This document shows, piece by piece, positions 51,756 through 63,666 of a stretch of 64,000 nt of DNA. This stretch comes from Physcomitrium patens (lineage: Eukaryota; Streptophyta; Bryopsida; Funariales; Funariaceae): assembly GCF_000002425.4 (NCBI RefSeq), contig NC_037253.1:11749145-11813144 (forward strand). The letters are read 5' to 3'. The notes beneath the pieces were generated by a model. The model did not search any database, was not told the DNA's origin, and was given only the letters and a program-made list of their open reading frames with translations. Numbering within the stretch: the first letter of the stretch is position 1; each line of letters starts with the position of its first letter. Both the position numbers and the translations under genes were made by a program.

Positions 51756-53340
51756 CTTCCTAGTATAAGGAGTTTGAAATGTATCACATCAATTTACATA
51801 TCTTCAGCTCTAGAATATAGAAGTAATTTATTTGTTGAAGTAATAGAGTATAAATTTTTAATGCATTGATTTATCAAAGTCCATAAGCGTTGATCTTGAC
51901 AGTGTTGAAATAATCAGTTATTATACTTCAAGCTTGATTAATAGCTTTATTGATTGTTTAAGGATCAAGTAATGATAATAAAAGGTCTTTCATATCATCC
52001 TTTCATTCCCAATAAAATTGGCTTATAAGAGCTTGTTCATCTTAATTGGTGACATAAGCCTATTGCCTAAAATCAAATGCATAAACTAATATGGAGCATG
52101 ATCTTTGATATAATGAGTAAATCTTTATTATTGTCTATTGGGCCTTATCATGTTTTTTAAATGCCTCTACAAATACTTCTAAAAAAACTTCAAAATTGCT
52201 CAAGATTGGAGATTTTTTTTCAAATAAAGAAGTAAATCAAATTAAGGCTTGTCTTATGAGTAAGATTGCAACTAAATCAACTCACAATTCCTTTGTTGGA
52301 TAGTACTCAGGTTGTAGAAAAGTTACTAATAGAATTTGGTTAACAAATCCTTGGAACTTCGAACATGTACTATCAAACTTTTCTAAAAGACTAATTTGAG
52401 GCTCCTTATGTTATTGAATAGATAATTTTTTTTATTGAAGTACAAGTGCTACTACCTCCTTGGATATAGAAGCTTGAGAAAGTGGTTGCATTACAAGTTG
52501 ATCTACTCTAAGGTTTGCATTATTATAAAATCTTACAAAAAATTCTTCAATTTTAGTAGTTTTACATGCTAAAGTATTTATTGTATCCATAATAATATCT
52601 AACTTTGACCTGAGAGACTCAAACATATTAACATCTTCACCTCCAACCATCATGAAAGAAGAAAAAATAAATTAAGCAATACCAGCTTAGAAGAGGGTAC
52701 TTCACAACCTCTAAAGTTCTTAGATGCTTTTAAAAAGAATGATAATCTACTCTCTATCAAGAAGGATCAAGCTCTAATATTAATAAGAAGGCAGTCTTAA
52801 CAAATTGTCATAGATACATTGTACAAGAGACAAAATAAGATGTTGAACAAAAGAGCTTTAACAAAAAAAACTAATAAGAACTTGAATAAATCAGATGAGT
52901 ATAGGATCAATACCAAAAAAGGTGAATTAGAGCTCTAAAAGATGTACTCTTGAGATTAAAGATTCCCTTAGCCTTGACTCCAATATATATGAGGTGTTAA
53001 AAAGCTTCTTGAGAAGTTCCCGTATTACTTGAAGATGAAGCAATCTTAAAAAGCTTCTCGAGAAGTTTCAGTGTTGCTTAAAGATGAAACAATCTTACAA
53101 AGCTTTTAAAGAAGTTTCCATGTTACTTAAAGATGAAGCAATCCTAAAAAGTTTTTCAAACAACTTTCTTAATCTTCTTAGAACTTGGAATTTTATATAT
53201 AAGGCATTGAATTCCAACATTGGTCTTTTAAACCAATATCATAGAAGTATTTAGAAATAGTCTTTAAATATATTGAAGGTAAAATTAGTTATTTTAGTTA
53301 ATTAAAAATAATCAAAAATATATTTTAATATTATGTAAAA
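48084..53340 (-). mobile_element. Ty3/gypsy family C element, minus strand
   Basis: From right to left: LTR about 53340-52783; a primer-binding-like stretch (TATTAGAGC near 52775, a decayed initiator Met type); gag about 52653-51600; protease-like region about 51457-51197; RT about 50900-50100; RNase H about 49950-49750; integrase about 49350-48700; integrase C-terminal region 48498-48274 (M-K-V-H-P-I-F). The C-terminal region resembles that at 25083-25280. A T-run of about 30 bases lies at 51727-51757. Old, AT-biased, with many breaks. Confidence 0.7.
52995..53165 (-). repeat. Tandem repeats of about 49 bp with palindromic cores in the family C LTR
   Basis: Units begin near 52999, 53048, 53098 and 53146. 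Each carries an AAAGCTTCT(T/C)GAGAAG-like palindrome (the second contains the perfect CTTCTCGAGAAG) followed by a gatgaagcaatc-like tail. On the minus strand they lie just upstream of a TATA-like box (TATATATTGG, about 52983-52992). The related LTR at 25985-26405 has one such core (GAAGCTTC near 26228) shortly before its TATA box. Confidence 0.7.
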
Positions 53341-53367
53341 ATTATTAAATAGACATCCTTACGTTTC

Positions 53368-53401
<34 letters not shown>

Positions 53402-54270
53402 ATAGTGCAATTATAAAATACCAAGGATGTTGGAATTTAAAATATAACATATTATGGATAATTTCTAAAGCAATGAATATCCATACAAGAAATTTAAAAA
53501 TACATATATATATATATATATATATATAATAAATAAAATAAATATAAATATAATTTATGAAACTATCTATGTAAAATACATTGATTTGGATCAGAGATTT
53601 GCTTAATTAACTCACAATGAATTAACAAAATTAAGTTATACAAGATAAAGAGATTGATTTGTAAAGATATAAAGAAATATATTTCTTCTTTTAGCACCCT
53701 ATTTTGAAGTTATGCACAAAAAGATAATATAATAAGAGATTATATTATTTCAACTATTCACTTAGATCAGTACATAATAATACAACTAATAGACTAATTC
53801 AATTTAAGAGCAATCTTGCATGAATGAAGAATAATAATTTGGATAAAAAACAACTGAATCTATGTCTTAATAAAAATTAAATTAAGAAAAAATTAAAATA
53901 ATTAATCTTAGAATTATTAATGAAATACTTTTTTATACATATAAATAATGAAATCCTAATTTGAGCAATTGATTTGTTAATAGTTTGAACTAGATAGTCC
54001 AATAAAAAGCAATCTAATTTGGATGCTTACTTTGATGAGACATTGTCATCAATATATGCATAATGGAAGAAATGAGTTGAATCTATGAGCTTATTTGCAA
54101 AACTAGTTAGATAGAAGAAAGTTGAAACTTAATTTTTAGAATTAAAAAAATATATAAAAGACTGGCCAAAAAATCATGGACTCTAATGGAAAAACTAGTA
54201 AACATCAACAACTCTTTGACGAATCATTGATACATAAGATTTGTTTTCCAAATTTATTTATTTATTTATT
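53341..54270. other. AT-rich spacer with simple repeats
   Basis: No gene or recognised element. It contains an A-run of about 30 at 53371-53401, a TA run at about 53498-53528 and (TTTA)n at 54250-54273. It marks the transition from the retroelement block to genic DNA. Confidence 0.6.
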
Positions 54271-56062
54271 TATTTTTGCATACAATTCACCTACTATCAA
54301 CACCCAAAATTGACCTCCCCATTCTTCAATTAAACCTTCACCTATCATGTCTCCCACCCTCCCACTTAGACAGCCCTATTGAGTTTGCTTCAATATTTTG
54401 TATGCTAACTTGGGACACTGTTTCCACGCTGAGTTTGGTCCGGGGTTTCCCTGCAGAGTTTGCGCCGAATGTTTCATGCCGAGTTCGGACCAGTCACGGC
54501 ACACATCGCAAGCCGGCACTGCAACGGCACGGCAACGGCAACGGTGAAATCCCAAAGACGGAGTCTCACAGATCACAGGAGAAAGGATCCTGCACTAGCC
54601 TTCGTCGTCGTGGTCAGAGCCGGCTCCGCCATCTCCATCTCCCCCCCCCCCTCCAATCTCGCAGCTCACTCGCTGTTGCAGCATATTTTATGTCCAGAAA
54701 ATCCTGACGCCGACGAAAGGTGGAGGGCAGGAACGAACGAAAGGACCCACCGTGACAAGTGCCCCTCCTCGGGACTGTTGCGAAACCCGCAGTCTTTGCA
54801 GGGAAGCCCGGAAAAGGCAACCACTCAAGTCGGAGCCTCTTCTACCGAATCGTCTATACTCGGCAAAAGCCTTTGCCCGTCCTGGTTGGCTCTCGGCTTT
54901 TGTGTATCTCATTAATCGGACGCACTGTCCTCCGCCACGTTCACAGAGCTTTGCAGTTGCCGTCTTTTTCCATTAAAATGACCATCTTATCAAATCGCAT
55001 TTACTTGTCTTTCGCTGCGCCTCTCGATTTCCATCAGCTACAGCAGCAGCTCCAGCTCCTCCCATTTTTACGGTGCCTGTAATTGTCTCGATTGTTATCG
55101 GACTGCGTTTTGACTATGGATAAATCGCCAGATCAACTTCCATTGTCAACCCACATCTCACTAAGGTCCTAGTGAACGACACATTCCAAGACTCTACTGT
55201 GGATGCTTGAGTTTTGACCTCAGCTGGGTTTTCTTTATGTAGGGAGAATCTGATGCCTTCATTTAGAGAAGGAAACCTCCGAACCGGACGGTGAAACTTA
55301 GACAATTACTGTAGTTCTGCCACGCCGACGAAGATGACTGGTGCACAGTCCGGACAAGAGTGCACTTACAGCCACAAGACACGCACCGACGCTGGCTCGC
55401 TGGAATGTCGCGTCTTCTCTCAATTATCCACCAGGAACACTCACTAAAATGCAACTCTCAGCTTTTTCTTTCTTTCTCGCTGTTGACCTTACATCTAGCC
55501 TACGTGACATGACGATTGTAGCACCCATAGGTTCTCGTCGTGCAGAACATCGTAGCCACAATCGGATCGTGTGTCTACGTCCTCACTTTCTGCCTTCTGA
55601 GGATTGTATGTGCGAAAGTGCTCGAAGAATGCGACGGAAATCTTGCATCTCTTTTCATTCTCTGGTGTTCATCTCGAAAGGGGCTGAAGATACTCACACT
55701 GCAGCCTTCAATCACTTGGCAGTAGTGTCACAGCTGAAATCATCGCAGATATTGTATTCGAGTAGCTTCCACTACTCTGAAGTTTTCGGGAGGTTCATGC
55801 CTGTGTCACTCCTTTGACATCGACGACAATCTTGTATATGTGACCATGAGCTCATCTCCCTCAGCCTTTTCACAGTGAAGGCCATTCTTCACAACCATCT
55901 CCTTAGGGAACCAACGCTTTTGAGAAACAGTGGACATGATCAGGTTGAGCGTTGTTAGCCTTACCATGACCTCACAAGCCATGGCCGGGTGTTGCACCTA
56001 GGAGGGCTAAATTATCTGCGCCTCTTCCTGGATTGGCATTTGAGTGTACTGCGGTGAAGAAG
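54271..56062 (+). promoter_or_regulatory. Upstream region of the receptor kinase gene (promoter and probable 5' UTR)
   Basis: Base composition jumps to about half G+C at roughly 54410. The open frames in this stretch overlap in several frames on both strands and have no recognisable domain, so I read it as regulatory DNA and leader, perhaps with a leader intron. CT-rich stretches occur at 54600-54660 and 55010-55070. A CGGCAACGG-rich block lies at 54515-54545. I cannot place the transcription start. Confidence 0.45.
55966..56001 (+). other. Possible upstream ORF in the receptor kinase leader
   Basis: ATG at 55966 opens an 11-codon frame (M-T-S-Q-A-M-A-G-C-C-T) ending in TAG at 55999-56001, 61 bp before the main ATG. 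Its internal ATG at 55981 sits in a very strong context (GCCATGGCC). If transcription starts upstream of 55966, this frame could reduce initiation at the main start. Confidence 0.35.
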
Positions 56063-59000
56063 ATGAGTCGTCGCATAGCGGCAGTGGCATTTGCCGTTTA
56101 CTGTACAGTCTGGACGATTCTTCATGCGGCCTTTGTTGTGGCCCTGAATGACGAAGGTAGTGCTTGCTCGGCTTGCACACTTTGACCATCCTCAGTGCTT
56201 GATGGACGCAGTGTGAGACCCTCGGAGGCGTCAGTTTCCAAAACTGGTTGGCTGGTAGTTTGGGTACTAAAGGATAATCCTGCGTCTGATGTGCAGGTCT
56301 TGCTCTTCAGGAATTCCGGAGCCGTTTGAACGATACTCGTGGGATTCTGTCTGACTGGGACCCCGAGCACTCTACTCCTTGCAAATGGACCGGGATCACC
56401 TGCTCCAAGGGTTTGCACGTCGTTGTCATGTGAGATGGATTCCTGCACAGGCTGAAGTATAATTACAGGGGCTATCTTGCGTGTTTCTGATATACTGAGA
56501 GCACTTGGGATCAGATGTGCAGTATGGGCTACGTGCCGATTCTAAACTTTTCTCTGTGATGCGGCATGAAAGTGAGGACTGGATAATGAACTAATTTGGG
56601 AAACGGTTGGTTATGACTTGAGACTGCAGAAACTTATCTGCAAAATGGCTAGAAGGGAATTTGACCTTGGACATAATTCGCTTCCCCCAGTTGCAAACTT
56701 TGAATTTCTCATCTAATGGGTTCGTTGGAGAAATACCTGATTCGTTTGGGAACGCTTCCAGCTTGAAAGTCTTGTAAGTGCTTTGCTCAATTTGATGTAA
56801 ATATATTATGGATATATTATAAGTTGCTTCTGGACCTTTGCTTGGTGTTACAATCTTAAATTCAAACGCAGACACTGTATCGTCAAATTAGTCAATTGAA
56901 ATTAGGGTTGTGAGTGCAGGAACTTGCATTCGAATCACTTATCAGGGGCCATTCCGTTGCCACTTTCCCAGCTTTCCAATCTTGAATATCTGTAAGAACA
57001 TTACATGTACATGAATTTGAATAGCATACTTTGCCATATCCCACGTTTGATAGAGAAAGTTGATGTCGCAATTTTTGTGGTTGCTTGTATGAATATTGCT
57101 CACGATTTCCCGTACACTGTGTCAGGGATCTGTCAAACAATCAGCTTCAAGGCATAATCCCAGCATCTCTGGATAATCTCTCCAAGCTCACTTTTCTGTA
57201 AGCATAATTTATTCTTCAGTCTTGAGGCAGATATAGTTTGATTGCTTCAGATGCATCGTAAGCGGGTTCGCGAGTTCACAAGAGATTGAACTTGGCGTTT
57301 TTAATGTTGGGGTTGGTTGTAAGTTTAATTATTTAAGTGCTCCTGTTTTGAAGGAATGTCTCTTTCAACGAGTTGGAAGGTGTTGTCCCGGGGGGTGGAG
57401 CTCTAGCAGCATTTAATGGCGACTCGTAAGTTTTCCCTGCAGTCTTCGTTTCTGGTCATGGGCCGTGTAATTGGGACACAGTTACCTTACTAATTAAATA
57501 TTAGTTTGTCCTTTTTGGCCTTTTTGTGCATTTGAGTGGCACACAACCGTGTGTAAGATGGTTTTGATTCGTAATTGTAATTGCTCTTCTTCCACAGATA
57601 CATCGGCAATGCTCGTTTGTGCGGTGTGGCTGTAGACCGCGACTGTGGGAGAGTTCGTTCTCTGGTGGACTTTGGCGATGGACCCCTGCCAGGTATACAG
57701 GACCCATATTTTTTTTTTTTGGAGATTTCCTGCTGTTGAGCTGAGGAAGAAAAACAATTCATGTAACAGCGGTTTTAGCGCAGTTTCTGTTTGAGCAATA
57801 GGATATATCCCTCTAGCTATGCAGGCCTTTTAATCTAGCCTTTTTCTCTGTATGATCTTTGCCAGAATCTTCAAGCAGGTCCTCAAAGAAAGCCTTAAGT
57901 GTAGGGGCTATTGTTGCAATATGCGTCTGTGCCTTTGCACTTAGCAAGGTAATTTTGGGTACACTCTGCTACCTTCGATGGAAGAAGATGCATACGACCT
58001 GCGAAATTAAACTTTCAGGTCCATGTTCCTGCCCGTCTATTTTTTGCTCTCTGTCTTTAATCTGCAGCTTCTGCACGTTCTTTGTTTCCTATCTCCTGCC
58101 TGGAAAGCATTTGTAGTGGGTTCTAACGTTTTAGTTCGCAGGTGGAAAGATGGTGATGTTCCAGATGTCAGGCAAGGCGACCCCATCATCGAAAGCTGTA
58201 CTCCGGAAAGCGGAGTTGCTCAAACAACAAGATATTATTGGAAGCGGAGGCTATGGCACTGTGTACAAACTGGAGTTAGACGACAAGACACAATTTGCTG
58301 TCAAAAAGCTTGCAAGGGGCGGTCAAGATCGAGAACGAGGATTCGAACGTGAGCTAGAAACTTTAGCTGACATTAAACATCGGAATTTGGTTGCCTTACG
58401 AGGCTATTACAGTGCACCGGATATCAACATCTTAGTCTATGATTTGATGCACAATGGCAACTTAGATACATGGTTACATGGTACGCATTCACGCATGCGT
58501 GTCCTCTTCGTGATATTCCTTTTTGGGTAGATCTATGCAACGATACAATCTGGTGTATTCAATTGCAAGTTTCTTCCAATCGTCAGTAGGTACAGTGTTG
58601 AGCTCTAATACAATGTTGTGTTCAATGCAGAACATGTGAAGCATGGTGGAAAGCCCCTGGAATGGGACACGCGGTTGAACATTGCAGTTGGAAGCGCCCG
58701 AGGTCTAAGCTATTTACATCACGATTGCATACCCCACATTATTCACAGAGACATTAAGACCAGTAATATTTTGCTTGATGAGGATATGGAAGCTCGTGTG
58801 TCAGATTTTGGGCTTGCCAAGTTAATTAGCCCGCACCAAACTCATGTTACTACAATGGTGGCCGGAACGCTCGGATACCTGCCTCCTGGTAGGTCCTATA
58901 ATGACTGTTTACTGCATGTGCCATAACTTCAATTTCCTTGTTGACCTGTTGTTTCACCACCCCTGACCAAATCAAAGTCGAAATTTTTTTAGCCTTAATT

Positions 59001-59297
59001 CGTTATTAAAAAGTAGGTGCATATTGGAGCAGAGTACATGGAGACTGGAAAAGTGACCGAAAAAGGTGACGTCTACAGTTTTGGTATAGTTCTGCTCGAG
59101 CTCCTGACGGGAAAACGACCAACAGACAATTACTTCATGGACAATGATTTCAATATGGTGCACTGGGTGAGAATTACTGTTCTTTAGAAATCTGGTTGGA
59201 ATTGAATTACTTAATGTACATCATCTGCTAGAAGTAACATTTTTGCTTGGGTATTAGTCATGGTCCTAGTCACTGTTGACTCCGCAGTTGAATCCGC

Positions 59298-59329
<32 letters not shown>

Positions 59330-59805
59330 CTGGTTATTAAAATATACGGTTTGTAGTATTCCACTGAGCCTGAAGATTGTGTCATCTTGAACCCATTTTA
59401 TGGAACACTACTGCATTAGTCCCACGTTGTTTTGATTTGAACTTCCTATCAGGGAAAACAGATATGTCATGATTTGCTACTGCATTATTAATCATCCTTT
59501 CACTTGTTTTGCAGGCAAAAACTGCAGTGGATGAGGATCACCCTGAGGACATCTTTGATGAGTATATCCTGGGCTCATGCCCTGACGAGGATCTCTTAAC
59601 CGCGCTGGACATTGCATTCCAGTGTGTAGTTCAGCAACCGCAAGCCAGACCTTCGATGCAGCAGGTGGTGAAAATGCTGGAGAGGTTACGCAATGACCTT
59701 AGCTGCGCGGAGTCTAGCTTGGGATTCAGCAGTCACTTGACCGCCAGTCAAAGCGGAGCGAGCTCTACAGCGTCGCCGATGTCTTCCGCACTGCTCTCTC
59801 TATGA
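56063..59805 (+). CDS. LRR receptor-like serine/threonine kinase, FEI-like
   Basis: I read 12 exons, all with GT-AG introns: 56063-56156, 56297-56429, 56630-56773, 56920-56991, 57126-57197, 57354-57425, 57598-57692, 57866-58018, 58142-58480, 58631-58888, 59033-59166 and 59515-59805; frames join to 618 residues. A signal peptide (1 to about 28) precedes an N-terminal LRR cap (L-S-D-W-D-P, paired Cys) and about five LRRs. The exons at 56920, 57126 and 57354 are 72 bp each and that at 56630 is 144 bp. A membrane segment lies at about 237-262. The kinase has a glycine loop at 311-316, Lys332, H-R-D at 430-432, D-F-G at 450-452 and P-P-E at 476-478 in place of A-P-E, so it should be an active RD kinase. 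Layout and length fit the FEI group, known in Arabidopsis for cell-wall signalling; the ligand is unknown. The start is chosen for the signal peptide. Confidence 0.88.
59301..59329 (+). repeat. (ATT)n microsatellite in the last intron of the receptor kinase
   Basis: Nine to ten uninterrupted ATT units lie within the 348-bp intron 59167-59514. Likely length-polymorphic; no function inferred. Confidence 0.9.
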
Positions 59806-62761
59806 TTTTGAAATCACGGTCGGATGTCAGCAAGTAATCTATCACTACATTGTGCCAAAGCCTGAGAAACGTGGGTTGTTCTAACCACTCTGGGTTAGCG
59901 CAGCTGCCGAGTTCAACGCAAGTTCTCGACTGTAATATTTGTTTGAAGGTGGAGGCGTGGAAGTTGCCAATATGGGACATAGCTAGGCAATCTAGCCACC
60001 GACATTCAAGGCGGTTTTTGGTGATCCAAGAGATGGATCGAATGGCATTGCTGCGTCTATTTGTTGTGAATCTTTGCATAGGAGCTGTGGGCATCGAGCG
60101 TTTTTTCATGAGCTCAAATTGCATGATATGTTGATTGAAAGTAAGTGATGCAGTGGAGTGATCCTCTGCGGCGTGTTGGAGTACATGCCATAAGGCGTGC
60201 ACAGCGAGATTTTATTGGCGAAGGAGAATTAACTGCTCATTTCCCCCCTTTTTTTTTTCTCTCGTCAGAGATGTTATGTTGCAAGATCAGATAGAGGATA
60301 TGACACTCTTTGAATCGAGTTTGTATTTCTACTGTAGACTAAATAGCTTCTGAATGCTGGAAGTAGTTTTCTTTTGAAAGTCGTAAATCTGTGTTGGCAA
60401 GGCCTTGGCGCTCGGTTGCTCTGATGCGCAATAACACTGTCAGATGTGTACAGTACCCGTATGATGAATGCCACTCCTTTATTGTGAATCATAGTCTGGG
60501 TCTTTTCCCTTCCTTTGCGTCTGATGTGGTTAACTTTGTCATGCACCTCCCGTAAGCTTGATTTGTTTACTGTAATGCTTAAGCTAATATTATATCTCTG
60601 CCATCGAGAGAACATCAGTAAGTAAACTCCTCCAGCATAACAAGTGTTAAAATCTACTCGTCATCTCCCACGATACACAATGGTTCTTGTCTATGTGTGC
60701 TCTGGTTATGCAGGGTTTGTTAGATGAGTTGGGTTTGCTTACTGGTTGCCTCCTCATTTAGTCCCACCTCCTCCTTTTCCTTCTTGGTTCTTATTAAGCA
60801 TGTTTGGTGATGGGTGTTGGGATTTTGATTATGTTTGTTGTGCTCTGATTAGCTCTCTCCAGTTGCTTTATTCAATTCCGCTTGTGTAGTGTTTGAAGAT
60901 GACTGATCGCTTTGCTGGATTTTGCTTGTTGTGTGCTATGTTTGTGCTCTTCCTTGCTTGGTAGTAGTTATACATGACAATGTTGACTTTGTTAGAAGAG
61001 GTTATTTTTTAGCTTGTTTTATTAAATATTTTAATTCAAGATTTTCGTATTTTTAAATGAAAACGATGCATTCAAGAGACATTAAGAATAAACGTGATTT
61101 ACAGAAGACTGAGTGAAGTTTAACTACAATTTACTGTCAGCCATACTGGGCATATTTATATTCTGAATAGGAATTGTTACTCGATTTCACGCTTCGTGTA
61201 AGTTGTTGGTAGATTTACAATAGTTTTAACATTCTATTGTACCTAAGTTTAAATTGTAGACTTTCAAGTTAATATTTTAATTAAAAGTTATGATTTTTTT
61301 AGAGTATATCATTGATAGAAAAGAGATTATTGTGTGTGTTAATATTAATCTTTTCTTTATGAAATAATTAATATGAGTAGTATAATGTTTTTAGTTGTTT
61401 AGGAATAAATTTACAGTATATATATGTATATGAATTAATTTACATAGTTATTTATTTTTTAAATTGAATCTAATATTATATTTTACAAGATGTGATTTTA
61501 CAATTGAGTTCTTCTCCTTATCTCTGTGTCAGTAATGTTTTATAATGATAATAAGTTTATATGCAGTTGCGATAAATGTTATTAGCAAATATAAATTTAT
61601 CAAATGTTTCATCTTCGAATATCACGAATCTATTTATTGTGAGCTTGGCTGTTTTAATAGATATATTGTGCGCTTGGCTATTTAGATCTTTAATAATATT
61701 TTCCTTTTCTTTTTCCATTTTACAAAAATGAGTTGTTTACATCTTAAGTGTGCTTTTACAGGTTATACTTAGATTCACAAACATGATTTATTACCTCTAT
61801 TTTGATCGTATTCGTTGAGATAGAATTCAATACTGCACATGTAGATGCTACGTCCCCACCTTCTATCCTAAAATATCAAGGTTTAAATTAATGTGGAAAA
61901 CCACTTCGTCAATAATTTGTCACTTGTATCTATTTAATATCCAACATGATTCTCCAAGACCTAAAACAATTTGGCTTTCCTCTCAAAAGAATCTCATCCA
62001 GAAATGCAATGACTCACATCAACGAACATTCTTCAGTTCGGGCCAGCCTGAGATAATTGAAGAGCCTTAGACACGGAAACATTATACACGAATTAATTTT
62101 GTGTATTGGATATTATTAGAAAAAATGTTTATAAGTATGGCACAAACCACACGAAATGCGTGACACCGATCCCATGTCCACAGGAAAGTCCCTCGTCCCC
62201 CACCTCACACCCATATTAAACCTTATCAGTTGCCCTCTTTTAACAAGGTCTAGTCCAAACTTGACACTTCGAGTGAAAGTGATCTCTCTGCAGGGCAGAA
62301 TTCTGACTTGGGTGTGTCATTAACACGGATTCTAAGATATCGGGATGGGCAGACCATCAAACTTGCCGTCATCACATCTAAGTACCTGAGAAAAAATAAG
62401 CAAATCCTTCACCAACATGATAAAAGTTACGCATGAAATCAGCTGAGATTCAAGTCATTATATTACAGTGTAAATGAGCCAGCCTGGCCACTTCTTACAG
62501 CCACTTCCCAGTTGCTAACTATTAAGTTTTCGCATGAAATAAAAATCTGGGTATAGCTATCTGATGATTTTCCCCTCACGAACCGTACTATCTTTTGTCA
62601 ATCTTGATATCAAAGTGGAGTTGGACATCACGGAATCCAGTACAATACTCTGCACAAACAATAAAGACTATTGTCAGACGTCGTCACAGCATAACGTAAG
62701 AAACTAAAACTAAAACTGAAACTGAAAACTCACAATTCATTCCGGAAAATGAATATCACAC
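59806..62761. other. 3' region of the receptor kinase and intergenic DNA
   Basis: The first few hundred bases are probably 3' UTR; I see no canonical AATAAA close to the stop. A C-run plus T-run lies at 60243-60260. 61000-61900 is AT-rich and featureless to me. 62100-62750 is more balanced in composition but shows no frame with a known domain. Open frames at 59765-60202 and 60274-60615 on the minus strand lack recognisable features. Confidence 0.4.
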
Positions 62762-62836
62762 CCCTGGTAGGGATTGGACTTTGATCACTAAACTCGAATC
62801 AGGCTATAATAATGAGAACCCCACAGCTAACCAAGG
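62762..62836 (-). repeat. tRNA-like sequence, possible SINE head
   Basis: On the minus strand the 75-nt stretch starts CCTTGGT and ends ACCAGGG; these seven bases can all pair (one as G-U), as in a tRNA acceptor stem. TTAGC...GGGG lies where a box A would be, and AGTCCAATCCC lies where a box B/T-arm would be. The D and T stems do not pair well, so this is not a working tRNA. A tRNA-derived SINE head or tRNA pseudogene is the best reading; no second copy is seen in the window. Confidence 0.35.
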
Positions 62837-63104
62837 TAATAAGTTATACCTAATAGATTTATTCATTTCGTGTGAATCTGCTTGCAGAGTGCATGCATCG
62901 ATCGACAAATCCATAAACCACTGACCAAAATGTTTTTAGCAGACTTAATTAATAACCAATTCAGAAAGCTACAGGCACTGCATGATGAGGAAAGACATCT
63001 CGTATTACACGACACGAACACCACTTGCATGTGGTCAGTTGCACTACCCCTAAGAAGTAAACTTCTATAAAAGACTGTACAAGCCCTCACACTCACGATA
63101 AAGA

Positions 63105-63127
63105 TAAAAAAAAAAAAAAAAAAAAAA
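63105..63127. repeat. A-run of about 23
   Basis: It is preceded by acgataaagataaa on the + strand and may be the tail of a small retroposed sequence or a simple repeat. No target-site duplication was identified. Confidence 0.6.
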
Positions 63128-63614
63128 GCGACAGAGATCATAACTCGGTTGCTTTTATCTCGCAAGCGTGTAGGTTTCAATGGGTCCTCTATAACGTGGC
63201 CGGATCCATTAGCTTGTCCAAAATATTTTCACAAGTTTCACGAACTGAGAGGGGTTCATGACCTAACGTTAACATCACCAACCTGACATCATGCACAGAT
63301 GCTCAGACCGTCGTCGGGTAGCCGAAGACTAGAGGTGAAGAAATTAGAAAAAGAGCTTCAGTTCGTTTGAAAAATAAACATTGCTTCGAGAAAGCATATG
63401 TACGCGAGATTACTAACCCTAGCGTACTGGAGGCGAAAATGAGGATCACAACGGATTTCCTAACATTTAGTTTCCAAAGAGGAACATGTTACCAAAAAAA
63501 CCATAATACATTTGATTCTGAAAACCAGTCTTTCCACCGCGCCAGCAACTCCACTGAATTCCCAAAACCCATCTTCCAACAAGAAACGCTCGTCGGCAAA
63601 ACAACGACATACAA

Positions 63615-63623
63615 AAACCCTAA
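63615..63623 (+). promoter_or_regulatory. Telo-box motif
   Basis: AAACCCTAA lies 44 bp downstream of the stop codon of the minus-strand p14 gene. In plants this motif is typical of promoters of translation-related genes. Here it falls in the presumed 3' UTR, so it may be chance. Confidence 0.35.
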
Positions 63624-63666
63624 CCAACACCAACAACGCACCTTCCAATTACCGCAACAAGATGAA

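Noticed and set aside
54276-54915. Overlapping open frames of 143 and 151 codons upstream of the receptor kinase
   Set aside because: They overlap each other in several frames on both strands, have low-complexity composition and no recognisable domain; promoter or leader sequence is the simpler reading.
55341-55817. 158-codon open frame on the plus strand
   Set aside because: No domain, no splice or start support, and it lies in the presumed leader/promoter of the receptor kinase.
63128-63180. A second tRNA-like stretch (TAACTCGGTTGC...GGTTTCAATGG) after the A-run
   Set aside because: Box-like words are present but I could not find pairing acceptor ends; too weak to list as a feature.
62863-63180. 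105-codon minus-strand open frame
   Set aside because: It includes the translation of the A-run as poly-Phe and has no recognisable domain.
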